The notes under the pieces: generated by a model
The model's input: only the letters and a program-made list of their open reading frames with translations
Databases searched by the model: none
What the model was told of the DNA's origin: nothing
DNA from: an uncultured Coprococcus sp.
GTDB taxonomy: Bacteria > Bacillota_A > Clostridia > Lachnospirales > Lachnospiraceae
DNA: 13,466 bases
Reading direction: 5' to 3'
NCBI GenBank assembly: GCA_900767685.1
Contig: CAAGAB010000011.1
Span: forward strand, 1 to 13,466
Translations under genes and position numbers: made by a program
Shown: piece after piece, positions 7,451 to 13,466 of the stretch
How positions within the stretch are numbered: position 1 is the stretch's first letter
Layout: each line of letters begins with the position of its first letter

Positions 7451-8776
7451 ATGGCAGAGAAAAAGACAACGCTATACGATCTCGAAGCGGAAAAGATAAA
7501 GGAAAAAATAATCATATTTGCTGCTGATACAGGAGGATACACACAGAAAGAGGTATCCCTGGAGGTGCAGGCATCACTGGATGAGCTGGCAGAACTTATA
7601 GATACCGCAGGCGGAGAAGTAGTGGGAAGACTTGTTCAGAATAGAGATAAAATTGCAAATGACCTTTATCTTGGAAGAGGAAAAGTTGAGGAACTCAGGG
7701 ATATGATATATGAGCTTGGGGCAACTGGTGTGTGCTGTGATGATGAACTGTCACCTGCACAGCTTATGAATCTTCAGGATGCATTGGACATAAAGGTCAT
7801 GGACAGAACCATGGTTATCCTTGATATATTTGCAGCTCATGCAGGAAGCTATGAAGGCAAGCTGCAGGTAGAGCTTGCACAGCTTAAGTTCAGGGCGACC
7901 AGGCTTATCGGAATGAGAGATTCTCTTTCAAGACTCGGAGGCGGAATTGGTACCAGAGGACCGGGTGAGAAGAAGCTCGAGATAGACAGACGAGTTATAA
8001 GGGAGAGAATATCCAGATTAAAGGCTGAGCTGAGGACAGTCGAAGCACAGAGAGCGCAGCAGAGAAAGCAGAGACAGCGCAGTGCCGTTCCTGTTGCCGG
8101 CATAGTTGGCTATACAAATGCCGGAAAATCAACACTTCTCAATGCCATGACAGGGGCAGGGGTGTTGGAGGAGGACAAATTATTTGCTACTCTTGATCCG
8201 ACGACAAGAAGTTACAAACTTCCGGGAGGACAGAATATTCTGCTCACTGATACAGTAGGATTTATAAGAAAACTTCCTCACCACCTGGTGGAGGCATTTG
8301 GCTCAACTCTGGAGGAGGCAAAATATTGTGATGTGATCATACACGTGGTGGATGCCTCGGATGAGAACTGGGATAAGAATATTGAGACGGTTTACAGTAC
8401 ATTAAAACAGTTGAAGATAGATGAGAATTCCGGAAAGCCTATCATCACGGTTTTCAATAAGGTGGATAAGGTGAAAAAAGATGATCTGGCGGGGGTGCGT
8501 GACCTGAGAGCGGACAGAACGCTTTACGTCTCAGCTATGACAGGACAGGGACTTGATGAACTGGCAGCAGCGATAGAGGAGATACTTAGAGATCAGAAGA
8601 CGTATATACGCCATACATTTGCATATTCGGATGCAGGACTTACAGGCCTCATACACAAGTATGGAGAGATAAAGACAGAAGAATATTTGGATGATGGGAT
8701 ATTCATAGAAGCATATGTACCGTCGTCAATTCTGGGGAAGCTTGGTCTGGGTTATGAGGACGATGATGAATATTAA
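7451..8776 (+). CDS. hflX: Ribosome-associated GTPase HflX
   Basis: GTPase that binds the 50S subunit and splits stalled or hibernating 70S ribosomes, chiefly under stress. The 441 residues match the family length. Visible parts: the N-terminal nucleotide-binding-like HflX domain (about 20-185) with LGRGKVEEL and the family signature GGGIGTRGPGEKKLEIDRR; a charged helical linker (about 185-210); and the G domain with G1 GYTNAGKST (220-228), G3 DTVGFI (267-272), G4 NKVD (336-339) and G5 SAMTG (361-365). A short C-terminal domain ends in an acidic EDDDEY tail. All GTP-binding motifs are intact. It lies 80 bp after the L,D-transpeptidase gene without a terminator and may share its transcript. 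In some bacteria HflX gives macrolide-lincosamide tolerance; nothing here shows that role. Confidence 0.97.
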   Translation: MAEKKTTLYDLEAEKIKEKIIIFAADTGGYTQKEVSLEVQASLDELAELIDTAGGEVVGRLVQNRDKIANDLYLGRGKVEELRDMIYELGATGVCCDDELSPAQLMNLQDALDIKVMDRTMVILDIFAAHAGSYEGKLQVELAQLKFRATRLIGMRDSLSRLGGGIGTRGPGEKKLEIDRRVIRERISRLKAELRTVEAQRAQQRKQRQRSAVPVAGIVGYTNAGKSTLLNAMTGAGVLEEDKLFATLDPTTRSYKLPGGQNILLTDTVGFIRKLPHHLVEAFGSTLEEAKYCDVIIHVVDASDENWDKNIETVYSTLKQLKIDENSGKPIITVFNKVDKVKKDDLAGVRDLRADRTLYVSAMTGQGLDELAAAIEEILRDQKTYIRHTFAYSDAGLTGLIHKYGEIKTEEYLDDGIFIEAYVPSSILGKLGLGYEDDDEY

Positions 8777-8789
8777 CAACTCTTAACGA

Positions 8790-8840
8790 TGCCTTTCAAT
8801 TGCTTTACAGAGAGTAAAGGCACTGGAAAAATATTTATTT
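8790..8840 (+). terminator. Possible weak terminator after hflX with two alternative stems
   Basis: AAAGGCA (8816-8822) can pair with TGCCTTT (8790-8796). The overlapping GTAAAG (8814-8819) can instead pair with CTTTAC (8803-8808). The following sequence is AT-rich but has no clean T run, so termination would be weak. Confidence 0.35.
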
Positions 8841-8841
8841 A

Positions 8842-8870
8842 TTGTATATACTTATATAGATTGTTATAGG
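8842..8870 (+). promoter_or_regulatory. Weak candidate promoter for the Gln-rich membrane protein gene
   Basis: TTGTAT (8842-8847), a 17-nt spacer and TATAGG (8865-8870). If used, transcription would start near 8877, which agrees with translation starting at 8922 rather than 8880. The region is AT-rich, so this is weak. Confidence 0.25.
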
Positions 8871-8879
8871 AAGAAAAAA

Positions 8880-8897
8880 ATGGGGTTATACCCCCAT
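8880..8897 (+). promoter_or_regulatory. Small hairpin at the upstream ATG of the Gln-rich protein gene
   Basis: ATGGGGTTATACCCCCAT: ATGGGG (8880-8885) pairs with CCCCAT (8892-8897) around a 6-nt loop. It covers the first in-frame ATG (8880) and sits about 25 nt upstream of the preferred ATG (8922), placing it in the 5' untranslated region if 8922 is used. Confidence 0.4.
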
Positions 8898-8921
8898 GCA
8901 TATCAAAGAAAGGGAAAGATT

Positions 8922-11351
8922 ATGGGAGACAATGAAATGAAAGAAACACCTGATGGAGTGAATTTCGGTGGAAATACCCCTGAAGGTGGAAATCAACAGG
9001 CGGCTGTCGGACAGCAGGCAAATCAGCAGTACGCAGGCCAGTACGGACAGCAGAACCAGCAGTATGCGGGCCAGTACGGACAGCAGAACCAGCAGTATGC
9101 GGGACAATACGGACAGCAGGCAAACCAGCAGCAGTACGCAGGCCAGTACGGACAGCAGGCAAACCAGCAGCAGTACGCAGGTCAATATGGACAGCAGGCA
9201 AACCAGCAGCAGTATGCAGGCCAGTACGGACAGCAGAATCAGCAGTACACAGGTCAGTATGACCAGCAGATGAATCAGAGTATATATGATCAGACGATGA
9301 ACATGTATGGCGATCAGGCACATAGACCAGAATCACCGAAGAAGAGAAAAGGAATCAAGATAGCTATAATAGCTGTGATTGCGGCGCTTGTGGTAATAGC
9401 GGCTTTTGTAGTGGTTTATCTTGTGTTTTTAAGAAAGACACCAAAGGAAGCCATAGAGGATGCGATGGAGAATACTGCTAAGGAACTTGAGAACGGCAGT
9501 ATAAATGGAATAGTTGGTGCGGAAGACTTTGATTATGATAATATCGAGTTCAACTCACAGTGGACGATAGACAACATGAGCGGGGCTGAGCAGTTAAATG
9601 GAACCCAACTTGAGTTAAATGGTGCCACATCGTTTGGCGATAGCAATGATTTTAAGCTCGATGGTGCCATGACTGCTGCTGGTGAGACGGCGACAGCAGA
9701 GATATTTGCGGTTGGCAATAAGATATATTTCACATCACCTGAAATTTTTACAAAGACATTTGTCCTTGACGCGAACTCTATCATGTCAGAGCTTAGCGGC
9801 TCAGAGGCTGGTGCAGGCGGTACAGTTGATGCGGAGGCGTTATCAAAGCTATTGGATGAGAAGCTTGATCCGGCATTGGAAAAGTTCAAGGATGCAATGA
9901 TCTATGAGAAAGTCGGCAAGGAGAGCTTTACAGATGCAAATGGCAAATCCGTATCGGCTCAGCATTACACAATTACAATTACAACAGAAGCGATAGGTGA
10001 TCTGACAAATGATATTGTTGACTGTCTTAATGATTATGTAGACAGCAATATGTCAGATGACATGCTTTCAGATATGGGAATCTCAAAGGATCAATTGAAG
10101 CAGACTATGGGCACACTTCCATCTGTCATAGGTGCTGTGTTTACGAAGGATATAGTATCTGATGTCTATGTGAGTGGAAATAAGATCGTACACATTGATT
10201 CAGCGTATGATATTGCAGCTGCGGGCGTTACTCTTGGTGTTACCCTAGATTTTATGGGCGATGGAGATGTTACATCGGATACAAAGATGGTTGTGAAGCT
10301 GGAGTATGGTTCACAGATGAATGTAACATTTGACTGTGCATATAAGAATAAGAAGAGCGGTGACAAGACCGAAGTTACAGCAGATTATACATTGTCAGCC
10401 GATGCGAACGGTGAGTCTCAGGCATTTACAGGAAACACTGCATTTTCATATGATGAGAAGAGCGGTGCTATAGACGGAAGCAGTAAGGTTACAGCAAACT
10501 CAGAAGATATCGAGATGACATATTCAGGAAATTTGGCTGATGTCAAGAAGGGTAAGTCATTCAGTCTTAACGACCTTAAGTTTAACCTGAATGTTTCTGG
10601 ACAGGAGTTTGTGGCATTGTCAGGCAGCATGAGTGTTGCTGAGAGTAAGAGTAAGATCTCAGCTCCGGCAGACAGCGATGTCGTTGATTATTCAGTACTT
10701 CAGGGCGAGGAGGCCCAGCAGTATATCAATATGGAAAGTGCAGAGAAGATTATCTCAGCGTGGGGAAGTATATTTGAATCTGCAGATGCGGGACTGCCAC
10801 TTGGTAAAAAGGACGATGGCGATGATGATGACTCGTCAGATCCTACGGAAGAAGCTAGTACAGAGACAGCAACAGAGGCAGCAACAGAAGCAGCAACTGA
10901 TGATGTCGATTATTCAAAGGAAGTTCTTGTGATTGGGGATAAAACTGTAAAGATAAATGACCCTAAGGGATATGAGAGAAGTTATGGCTCAAGTTACTCA
11001 ATCTCATTGAACGATACAAAGGGTGGTGCATATGTAATATATTCAGCAAATGAATATGCAGATGCGAAAACTTATCTTAAGACTTTAAAAGAAACATATA
11101 AAGAGATGGAAGATGAGAATACTAAGATAGATTCCGTTACAGACAGCAAGGTAAAGGCTAAAGACGGAACAGAGGTAATCTGTCTTGAGGCTCAGACGAC
11201 GGTATATGATATGAAGAGCACAGATATAACATTTATATATCCTCTTGGAGATGGTTCTATTGTATGTAGCATAAGCTACTGGGTAGAGCCTGATAATATT
11301 GATATTCAGAAGCTGTGTGATACATTTATCGGAGCAATGGAGATAAAGTAA
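8922..11351 (+). CDS. Single-pass membrane protein with Gln/Tyr/Gly repeat tail and large extracellular region; function unknown
   Basis: I do not recognise this protein. From ATG 8922 it has 809 residues: a hydrophilic start, a low-complexity repeat of YAGQYGQQ type (33-116), a basic KKRKG stop-transfer patch, one membrane segment (about 147-170), then an outside part. That part begins with PKEAIEDAMENTAKEL, followed by a long beta-rich region with many Asn, Asp and Ser (to about 635), an acidic and Thr/Ala linker (EEASTETATEAATEAATDD, about 640-662), and a C-terminal domain of about 140 residues. No catalytic motif or sorting signal is visible. The positive-inside rule puts the repeat in the cytoplasm. 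The open frame extends to an ATG at 8880, but that codon lies in a hairpin; AAAGGGA (8910-8916) supports 8922. A cell-envelope sensor, scaffold or lipoprotein-like binding role is a guess. Confidence 0.8.
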   Translation: MGDNEMKETPDGVNFGGNTPEGGNQQAAVGQQANQQYAGQYGQQNQQYAGQYGQQNQQYAGQYGQQANQQQYAGQYGQQANQQQYAGQYGQQANQQQYAGQYGQQNQQYTGQYDQQMNQSIYDQTMNMYGDQAHRPESPKKRKGIKIAIIAVIAALVVIAAFVVVYLVFLRKTPKEAIEDAMENTAKELENGSINGIVGAEDFDYDNIEFNSQWTIDNMSGAEQLNGTQLELNGATSFGDSNDFKLDGAMTAAGETATAEIFAVGNKIYFTSPEIFTKTFVLDANSIMSELSGSEAGAGGTVDAEALSKLLDEKLDPALEKFKDAMIYEKVGKESFTDANGKSVSAQHYTITITTEAIGDLTNDIVDCLNDYVDSNMSDDMLSDMGISKDQLKQTMGTLPSVIGAVFTKDIVSDVYVSGNKIVHIDSAYDIAAAGVTLGVTLDFMGDGDVTSDTKMVVKLEYGSQMNVTFDCAYKNKKSGDKTEVTADYTLSADANGESQAFTGNTAFSYDEKSGAIDGSSKVTANSEDIEMTYSGNLADVKKGKSFSLNDLKFNLNVSGQEFVALSGSMSVAESKSKISAPADSDVVDYSVLQGEEAQQYINMESAEKIISAWGSIFESADAGLPLGKKDDGDDDDSSDPTEEASTETATEAATEAATDDVDYSKEVLVIGDKTVKINDPKGYERSYGSSYSISLNDTKGGAYVIYSANEYADAKTYLKTLKETYKEMEDENTKIDSVTDSKVKAKDGTEVICLEAQTTVYDMKSTDITFIYPLGDGSIVCSISYWVEPDNIDIQKLCDTFIGAMEIK
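9018..9269 (+). repeat. Coding minisatellite of 33/39-bp units, seven copies
   Basis: Units of 12, 11, 11, 13, 13, 13 and 11 codons: 9018-9053, 9054-9086, 9087-9119, 9120-9158, 9159-9197, 9198-9236 and 9237-9269. Each encodes (A)NQQ(Q)YAGQYGQQ; the last is degenerate (YTGQYDQQ). The three central 39-bp copies are nearly identical, with synonymous changes only, which points to recent expansion by slippage or unequal exchange. All unit lengths keep the frame. Confidence 0.93.
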
Positions 11352-11387
11352 TGGACTATGCGTCCGGATTGAATAACATATATACGC

Positions 11388-11394
11388 AGGGAGG
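11388..11394 (+). promoter_or_regulatory. Ribosome binding site of aroD, decides the start
   Basis: AGGGAGG ends 5 nt before the ATG at 11400 and only 2 nt before the in-frame GTG at 11397. The spacing favours the ATG. Confidence 0.75.
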
Positions 11395-11399
11395 CAGTG

Positions 11400-12170
11400 A
11401 TGAAGGTCGTAAATGTGAAGAATGTGGCAATTGGAGAGGGAATGACTAAGATATGTGTTCCACTGGTGGCACCGACGGATTACGATGTGGACTATCAGTC
11501 AAGGATCATAGCAAAGTCTGAACCAGATATGGTGGAGTTCAGAGCGGACATGTATGAGAAGTGTTTTGACAGGGATGCTCTTATGAAGACCTTGGAGAAG
11601 ATACATGATAAGCTGGGACGGTTCCCAATTGTTTTCACATTTAGAACAAAGAGTGAGGGCGGCTGTATGGAGGCAACTCTCAGTCAGTACCGCGACCTGC
11701 TGCTGGATGCTATAGACAGCGGATACATAGATATGGTTGATGTGGAGTATTTTTCAGACACGGAGATTGTGGATGAGATTATAGCCGAAGCCCACTCCAA
11801 GGGGGTGTACGTCATTGTATCAAATCACGACTTTAAGACAACGATCCCTATGGAACAGATTGTGGAAAGATACAAATCCATTATATTTACAGGTGCAGAT
11901 ATAGCCAAGATAGCCATGATGCCGGAGGAAGGCTCTCAGGTAGTTGACATGATGCAGGCGGCAAAGGAGCTTCAGGAATGTGGCAATCAGACACCTCTCA
12001 TAGTTATATCCATGGGAGAGTTGGGAGTTGAGACAAGGACCACCGGTGAGATGTATGGCAATGCGGTGTCATTTGCAACTGCAGGTATACCATCTGCTCC
12101 GGGACAGATATCGGTTGACGCTCTCAGAAGCCAGCTCACTATGATACACCACATCATAGCAGGAAAATAA
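11400..12170 (+). CDS. aroD: Type I 3-dehydroquinate dehydratase
   Basis: Third step of the shikimate pathway: dehydrates 3-dehydroquinate to 3-dehydroshikimate through a Schiff base, in the cytoplasm. The 256 residues match the class I TIM-barrel enzyme. Motifs in order are EFRADMYE (substrate binding), FTFRTKSEGG, VDVEYF, VSNHDF with H143, ADIAKIAMMP with the Schiff-base K170, SMGELGVETR, and SAPGQI near the C-terminus. With the start at 11400 the catalytic pair gets the same numbers (H143, K170) as the well-studied E. coli and Salmonella enzymes, which supports this start over GTG 11397. No other aro gene is adjacent, so it is not in a visible shikimate operon. It starts 48 bp after the membrane protein gene with no terminator between, so read-through expression is possible. 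Confidence 0.97.
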   Translation: MKVVNVKNVAIGEGMTKICVPLVAPTDYDVDYQSRIIAKSEPDMVEFRADMYEKCFDRDALMKTLEKIHDKLGRFPIVFTFRTKSEGGCMEATLSQYRDLLLDAIDSGYIDMVDVEYFSDTEIVDEIIAEAHSKGVYVIVSNHDFKTTIPMEQIVERYKSIIFTGADIAKIAMMPEEGSQVVDMMQAAKELQECGNQTPLIVISMGELGVETRTTGEMYGNAVSFATAGIPSAPGQISVDALRSQLTMIHHIIAGK

Positions 12171-12178
12171 AATTAAGC

Positions 12179-12194
12179 ATATGATCAATCATAT
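12179..12194. repeat. Short palindrome after aroD
   Basis: ATATGATCAATCATAT: perfect 7-bp arms around CA, 8 bp after the aroD stop and just ahead of the terminator stem. It could be a small operator, an extra hairpin at the transcript end, or chance in AT-rich sequence. Confidence 0.4.
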
Positions 12195-12198
12195 TATG

Positions 12199-12237
12199 CC
12201 GGAAGTCACGGATGAATACCGGGGCTTCCGGTTTTTT
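12199..12237 (+). terminator. Rho-independent terminator of aroD
   Basis: CCGGAAG (12199-12205) pairs with CTTCCGG (12225-12231) around a 19-nt loop, followed directly by six T residues (12232-12237). This is a standard strong terminator, ending the aroD transcript and separating it from the RsmH-like gene. Confidence 0.9.
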
Positions 12238-12261
12238 ATGCCGATTCTCCACTTCGTAAAA

Positions 12262-12310
12262 GGGGACAGGCACCTCCGTCCCCCTGGGGACAGGTACCTC
12301 CGTCCCCAGG
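12262..12310. repeat. Paired REP-like palindromes (GGGGACAGG...GTCCCC)
   Basis: Two 22-bp units, 12262-12283 and 12286-12307, differ at one base (AGGCACCT against AGGTACCT). Each has arms GGGGAC and GTCCCC around a 10-nt centre. The second extends to a 9-bp stem: CCTGGGGAC (12283-12291) with GTCCCCAGG (12302-12310). A decayed partial copy (AGGTACTTCCGGGG, 12308-12321) follows. From memory, AAAAGGGGACAGGCACC-type words are dispersed intergenic repeats in many Firmicutes, possibly moved by REP-associated tyrosine transposases; not verified here. They are GC-rich and unlike the flanks. Confidence 0.7.
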
Positions 12311-12341
12311 TACTTCCGGGGTGGCTTGTTGGTCGGATATG

Positions 12342-12350
12342 TGGTATTAT
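12342..12350 (+). promoter_or_regulatory. Extended -10 promoter candidate for the RsmH-like gene
   Basis: TGGTATTAT fits an extended -10 element (TGn followed by a 5-of-6 match to TATAAT). No good -35 is present, as is usual for extended -10 promoters. Transcription would begin near 12357, after the aroD terminator and the palindromes, leaving a leader of about 55 nt. Confidence 0.45.
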
Positions 12351-12394
12351 GACATAAATGTTCCGGGTGACGGGTGCGGTAGACGGAGAAGTTT

Positions 12395-12400
12395 AAGGAG
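12395..12400 (+). promoter_or_regulatory. Ribosome binding site of the RsmH-like gene
   Basis: AAGGAG, 11 nt before ATG 12412. It supports the long N-terminus, since no comparable site precedes the internal Met49 codon. Confidence 0.7.
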
Positions 12401-12411
12401 ATAAGAATATA

Positions 12412-13458
12412 ATGGAAGAAAAGATACACAAGAGGAGGGTTCGCTACAGTGGGACTCATCCGAAGAGGTTTGAGGAGAAATACAAGGAGCATGATCCTGA
12501 GAAATATGCTGATACGATAGAAAAGGTCATAAGCAAGGGCAGTACTCCGGCGGGAATGCATATATCAATATGTGTAAACGAGATACTGGATTTTCTTCAG
12601 ATACAGCCGGGACAGCAGGGACTTGATGCGACGCTGGGCTATGGTGGACACACAAGGCGTATGCTGGAGAAGCTTCAGGGAAAAGGTCATATGTATGCAC
12701 TGGATGTTGATCCTATAGAGATAGTGAAGACGAAGAAGAGGCTGGAGGATGCCGGCTACGGGGAGAATATACTCACGATAAAGCAGACAAATTTCAGAAA
12801 CATAGACAAAGTTGCAGAGGAGGCCGGGGGATTTGATTTTATCCTTGCGGATCTTGGAGTGTCTTCCATGCAGATAGACAATCCAGACAGAGGATTTACC
12901 TACAAATTCGACGGACCACTTGACCTGAGACTCGATCCGGAGAAGGGTGAGTCGGCGGCGGAGCGTCTACGAGAGGTTTCGTATGAGGAACTCGTTGGGA
13001 TGTTCCAGGAGAACTCGGACGAGCCTTATGCGGAGGAGATCGCTACGGTCATCATGAAGAGAAACCGTACTAAGAATTATGTGGAGACCACCACGCAGAT
13101 GAAGGATGTCATCGAGGAGGCATTGGCATTTGTGCCGGAGAAGGACAGAAAAGAGGCTGTGAAGAAATCCTGTCAGAGGTGTTTTCAGGCTCTGCGAATA
13201 GATGTGAACAGTGAGTTTGAGGTACTGTATGATTTCTTAGATAAGCTTCCGGATGCGCTCAGACCAGGAGGCAGGGTAGCGATACTGACATTCCATTCAG
13301 GTGAGGACAGACTGGTAAAGAGAGCGTTCAAGGCGGGAGCGAAGGCTGGTATTTACAGTGAGGTGAGCAAGGATGTCATCAGACCGTCAGCGGAGGAGTG
13401 CGCCCGCAATCCGAGGGCAAGATCGACGAAGATGAGATGGGCTGTAAAAGCAGAATAA
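12412..13458 (+). CDS. RsmH (MraW)-family S-adenosylmethionine-dependent methyltransferase, divergent form with N-terminal extension
   Basis: The family N4-methylates C1402 of 16S rRNA in the P site. Motifs: SAM-binding DATLGYGGHT (72-81; usual form DGTLGGGGHS), ALDVDP, DLGVSS (147-152) followed by D..RGFTYKFDGPLDLRLDP (usual PLDMRMD), CFQALRIDVNSE, FHSGEDRLVKRAFK (294-307; usual FHSLEDR), and NPRARSTKMRWA near the end. The fold and family are clear. At 348 residues it exceeds the usual 310 or so because of a basic, charged extension of about 40 residues before the HISI start of the normal protein. It is not beside mraZ, ftsL or a penicillin-binding protein gene as standard rsmH is, so I infer a paralogue; whether it acts on C1402 or another RNA position is open. 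It follows a terminator and has its own promoter candidate. An AGGA right after the stop could serve a following gene. Confidence 0.9.
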   Translation: MEEKIHKRRVRYSGTHPKRFEEKYKEHDPEKYADTIEKVISKGSTPAGMHISICVNEILDFLQIQPGQQGLDATLGYGGHTRRMLEKLQGKGHMYALDVDPIEIVKTKKRLEDAGYGENILTIKQTNFRNIDKVAEEAGGFDFILADLGVSSMQIDNPDRGFTYKFDGPLDLRLDPEKGESAAERLREVSYEELVGMFQENSDEPYAEEIATVIMKRNRTKNYVETTTQMKDVIEEALAFVPEKDRKEAVKKSCQRCFQALRIDVNSEFEVLYDFLDKLPDALRPGGRVAILTFHSGEDRLVKRAFKAGAKAGIYSEVSKDVIRPSAEECARNPRARSTKMRWAVKAE

Positions 13459-13466
13459 AGGACACA

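Noticed and set aside
9018..9269. Regular repeats suggesting a CRISPR array
   Set aside because: Units are directly adjacent with no unique spacers, stay in one reading frame, and vary at silent positions; this is a coding minisatellite.
8886..9336. Minus-strand open frames of 138-145 codons opposite the Gln-rich repeat
   Set aside because: They exist only because the repeat lacks stop codons on the other strand; composition is monotonous Leu/Val/Cys or Thr/Ala with no start signals.
12154..12561. Minus-strand open frame of 135 codons over the aroD to rsmH-like gap
   Set aside because: It overlaps the terminator, the REP-like pair and the start of a confident gene, and encodes no recognisable domain.
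1..13466. tRNA or rRNA genes, prophage, integrase or defence modules
   Set aside because: No cloverleaf, rRNA-like sequence, integrase, transposase or nuclease motif was seen; all long frames are accounted for by household or surface-protein genes.

Overview
The window looks like chromosomal DNA of a gut Lachnospiraceae (Clostridia, Bacillota), in the Coprococcus/Roseburia/Butyrivibrio range. The evidence is moderate GC with AGA- and ATA-rich codon use, strong AAGGAG-type ribosome binding sites, a wall-anchored multi-domain mannanase with an NTGD-type sorting signal, an L,D-transpeptidase with DUF5011-like Ig domains, and an RsmH-like protein with the N-terminal extension typical of Clostridia. 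The genus is inferred from memory of family sequences, not from a search.

Layout: (1) 1-3924 (+) is the 3' part of a large secreted GH26 beta-mannanase. It carries tandem N-terminal binding modules, a third binding module, the catalytic domain, C-terminal beta-sandwich modules, an acidic Thr/Pro linker and a cell-wall sorting signal. It converges on (2) a MATE-family multidrug/cation antiporter on the minus strand (4054-5412), with a bidirectional terminator between them. (3) 5413-5603 is a divergent control region with paired TGTACAAT sites. (4) 5604-7370 (+) is a membrane-anchored L,D-transpeptidase with a Ser-rich 36-bp minisatellite. (5) 7451-8776 (+) is the ribosome-associated GTPase HflX. 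(6) 8922-11351 (+) is a large single-pass membrane protein of unknown function, with a cytoplasmic Gln/Tyr/Gly minisatellite and a long extracellular part. (7) 11400-12170 (+) is type I 3-dehydroquinate dehydratase (AroD), followed by a strong terminator. (8) 12262-12310 holds a pair of REP-like palindromes. (9) 12412-13458 (+) is an RsmH-family methyltransferase, apparently a divergent copy outside the dcw cluster.

How the genes fit together: this is mostly ordinary chromosome. Three proteins act at the cell surface (mannanase, L,D-transpeptidase, Gln-rich membrane protein) and two concern the ribosome (HflX, RsmH-like), but no single pathway joins them. I see no phage, CRISPR, toxin-antitoxin or defence locus. 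The least explained items are the FUS/Sup35-like repeat tract in the unknown membrane protein, the RsmH paralogue, the REP-like pair and the two-site operator-like element before the MATE gene. No stretch over 300 bases lacks a gene.
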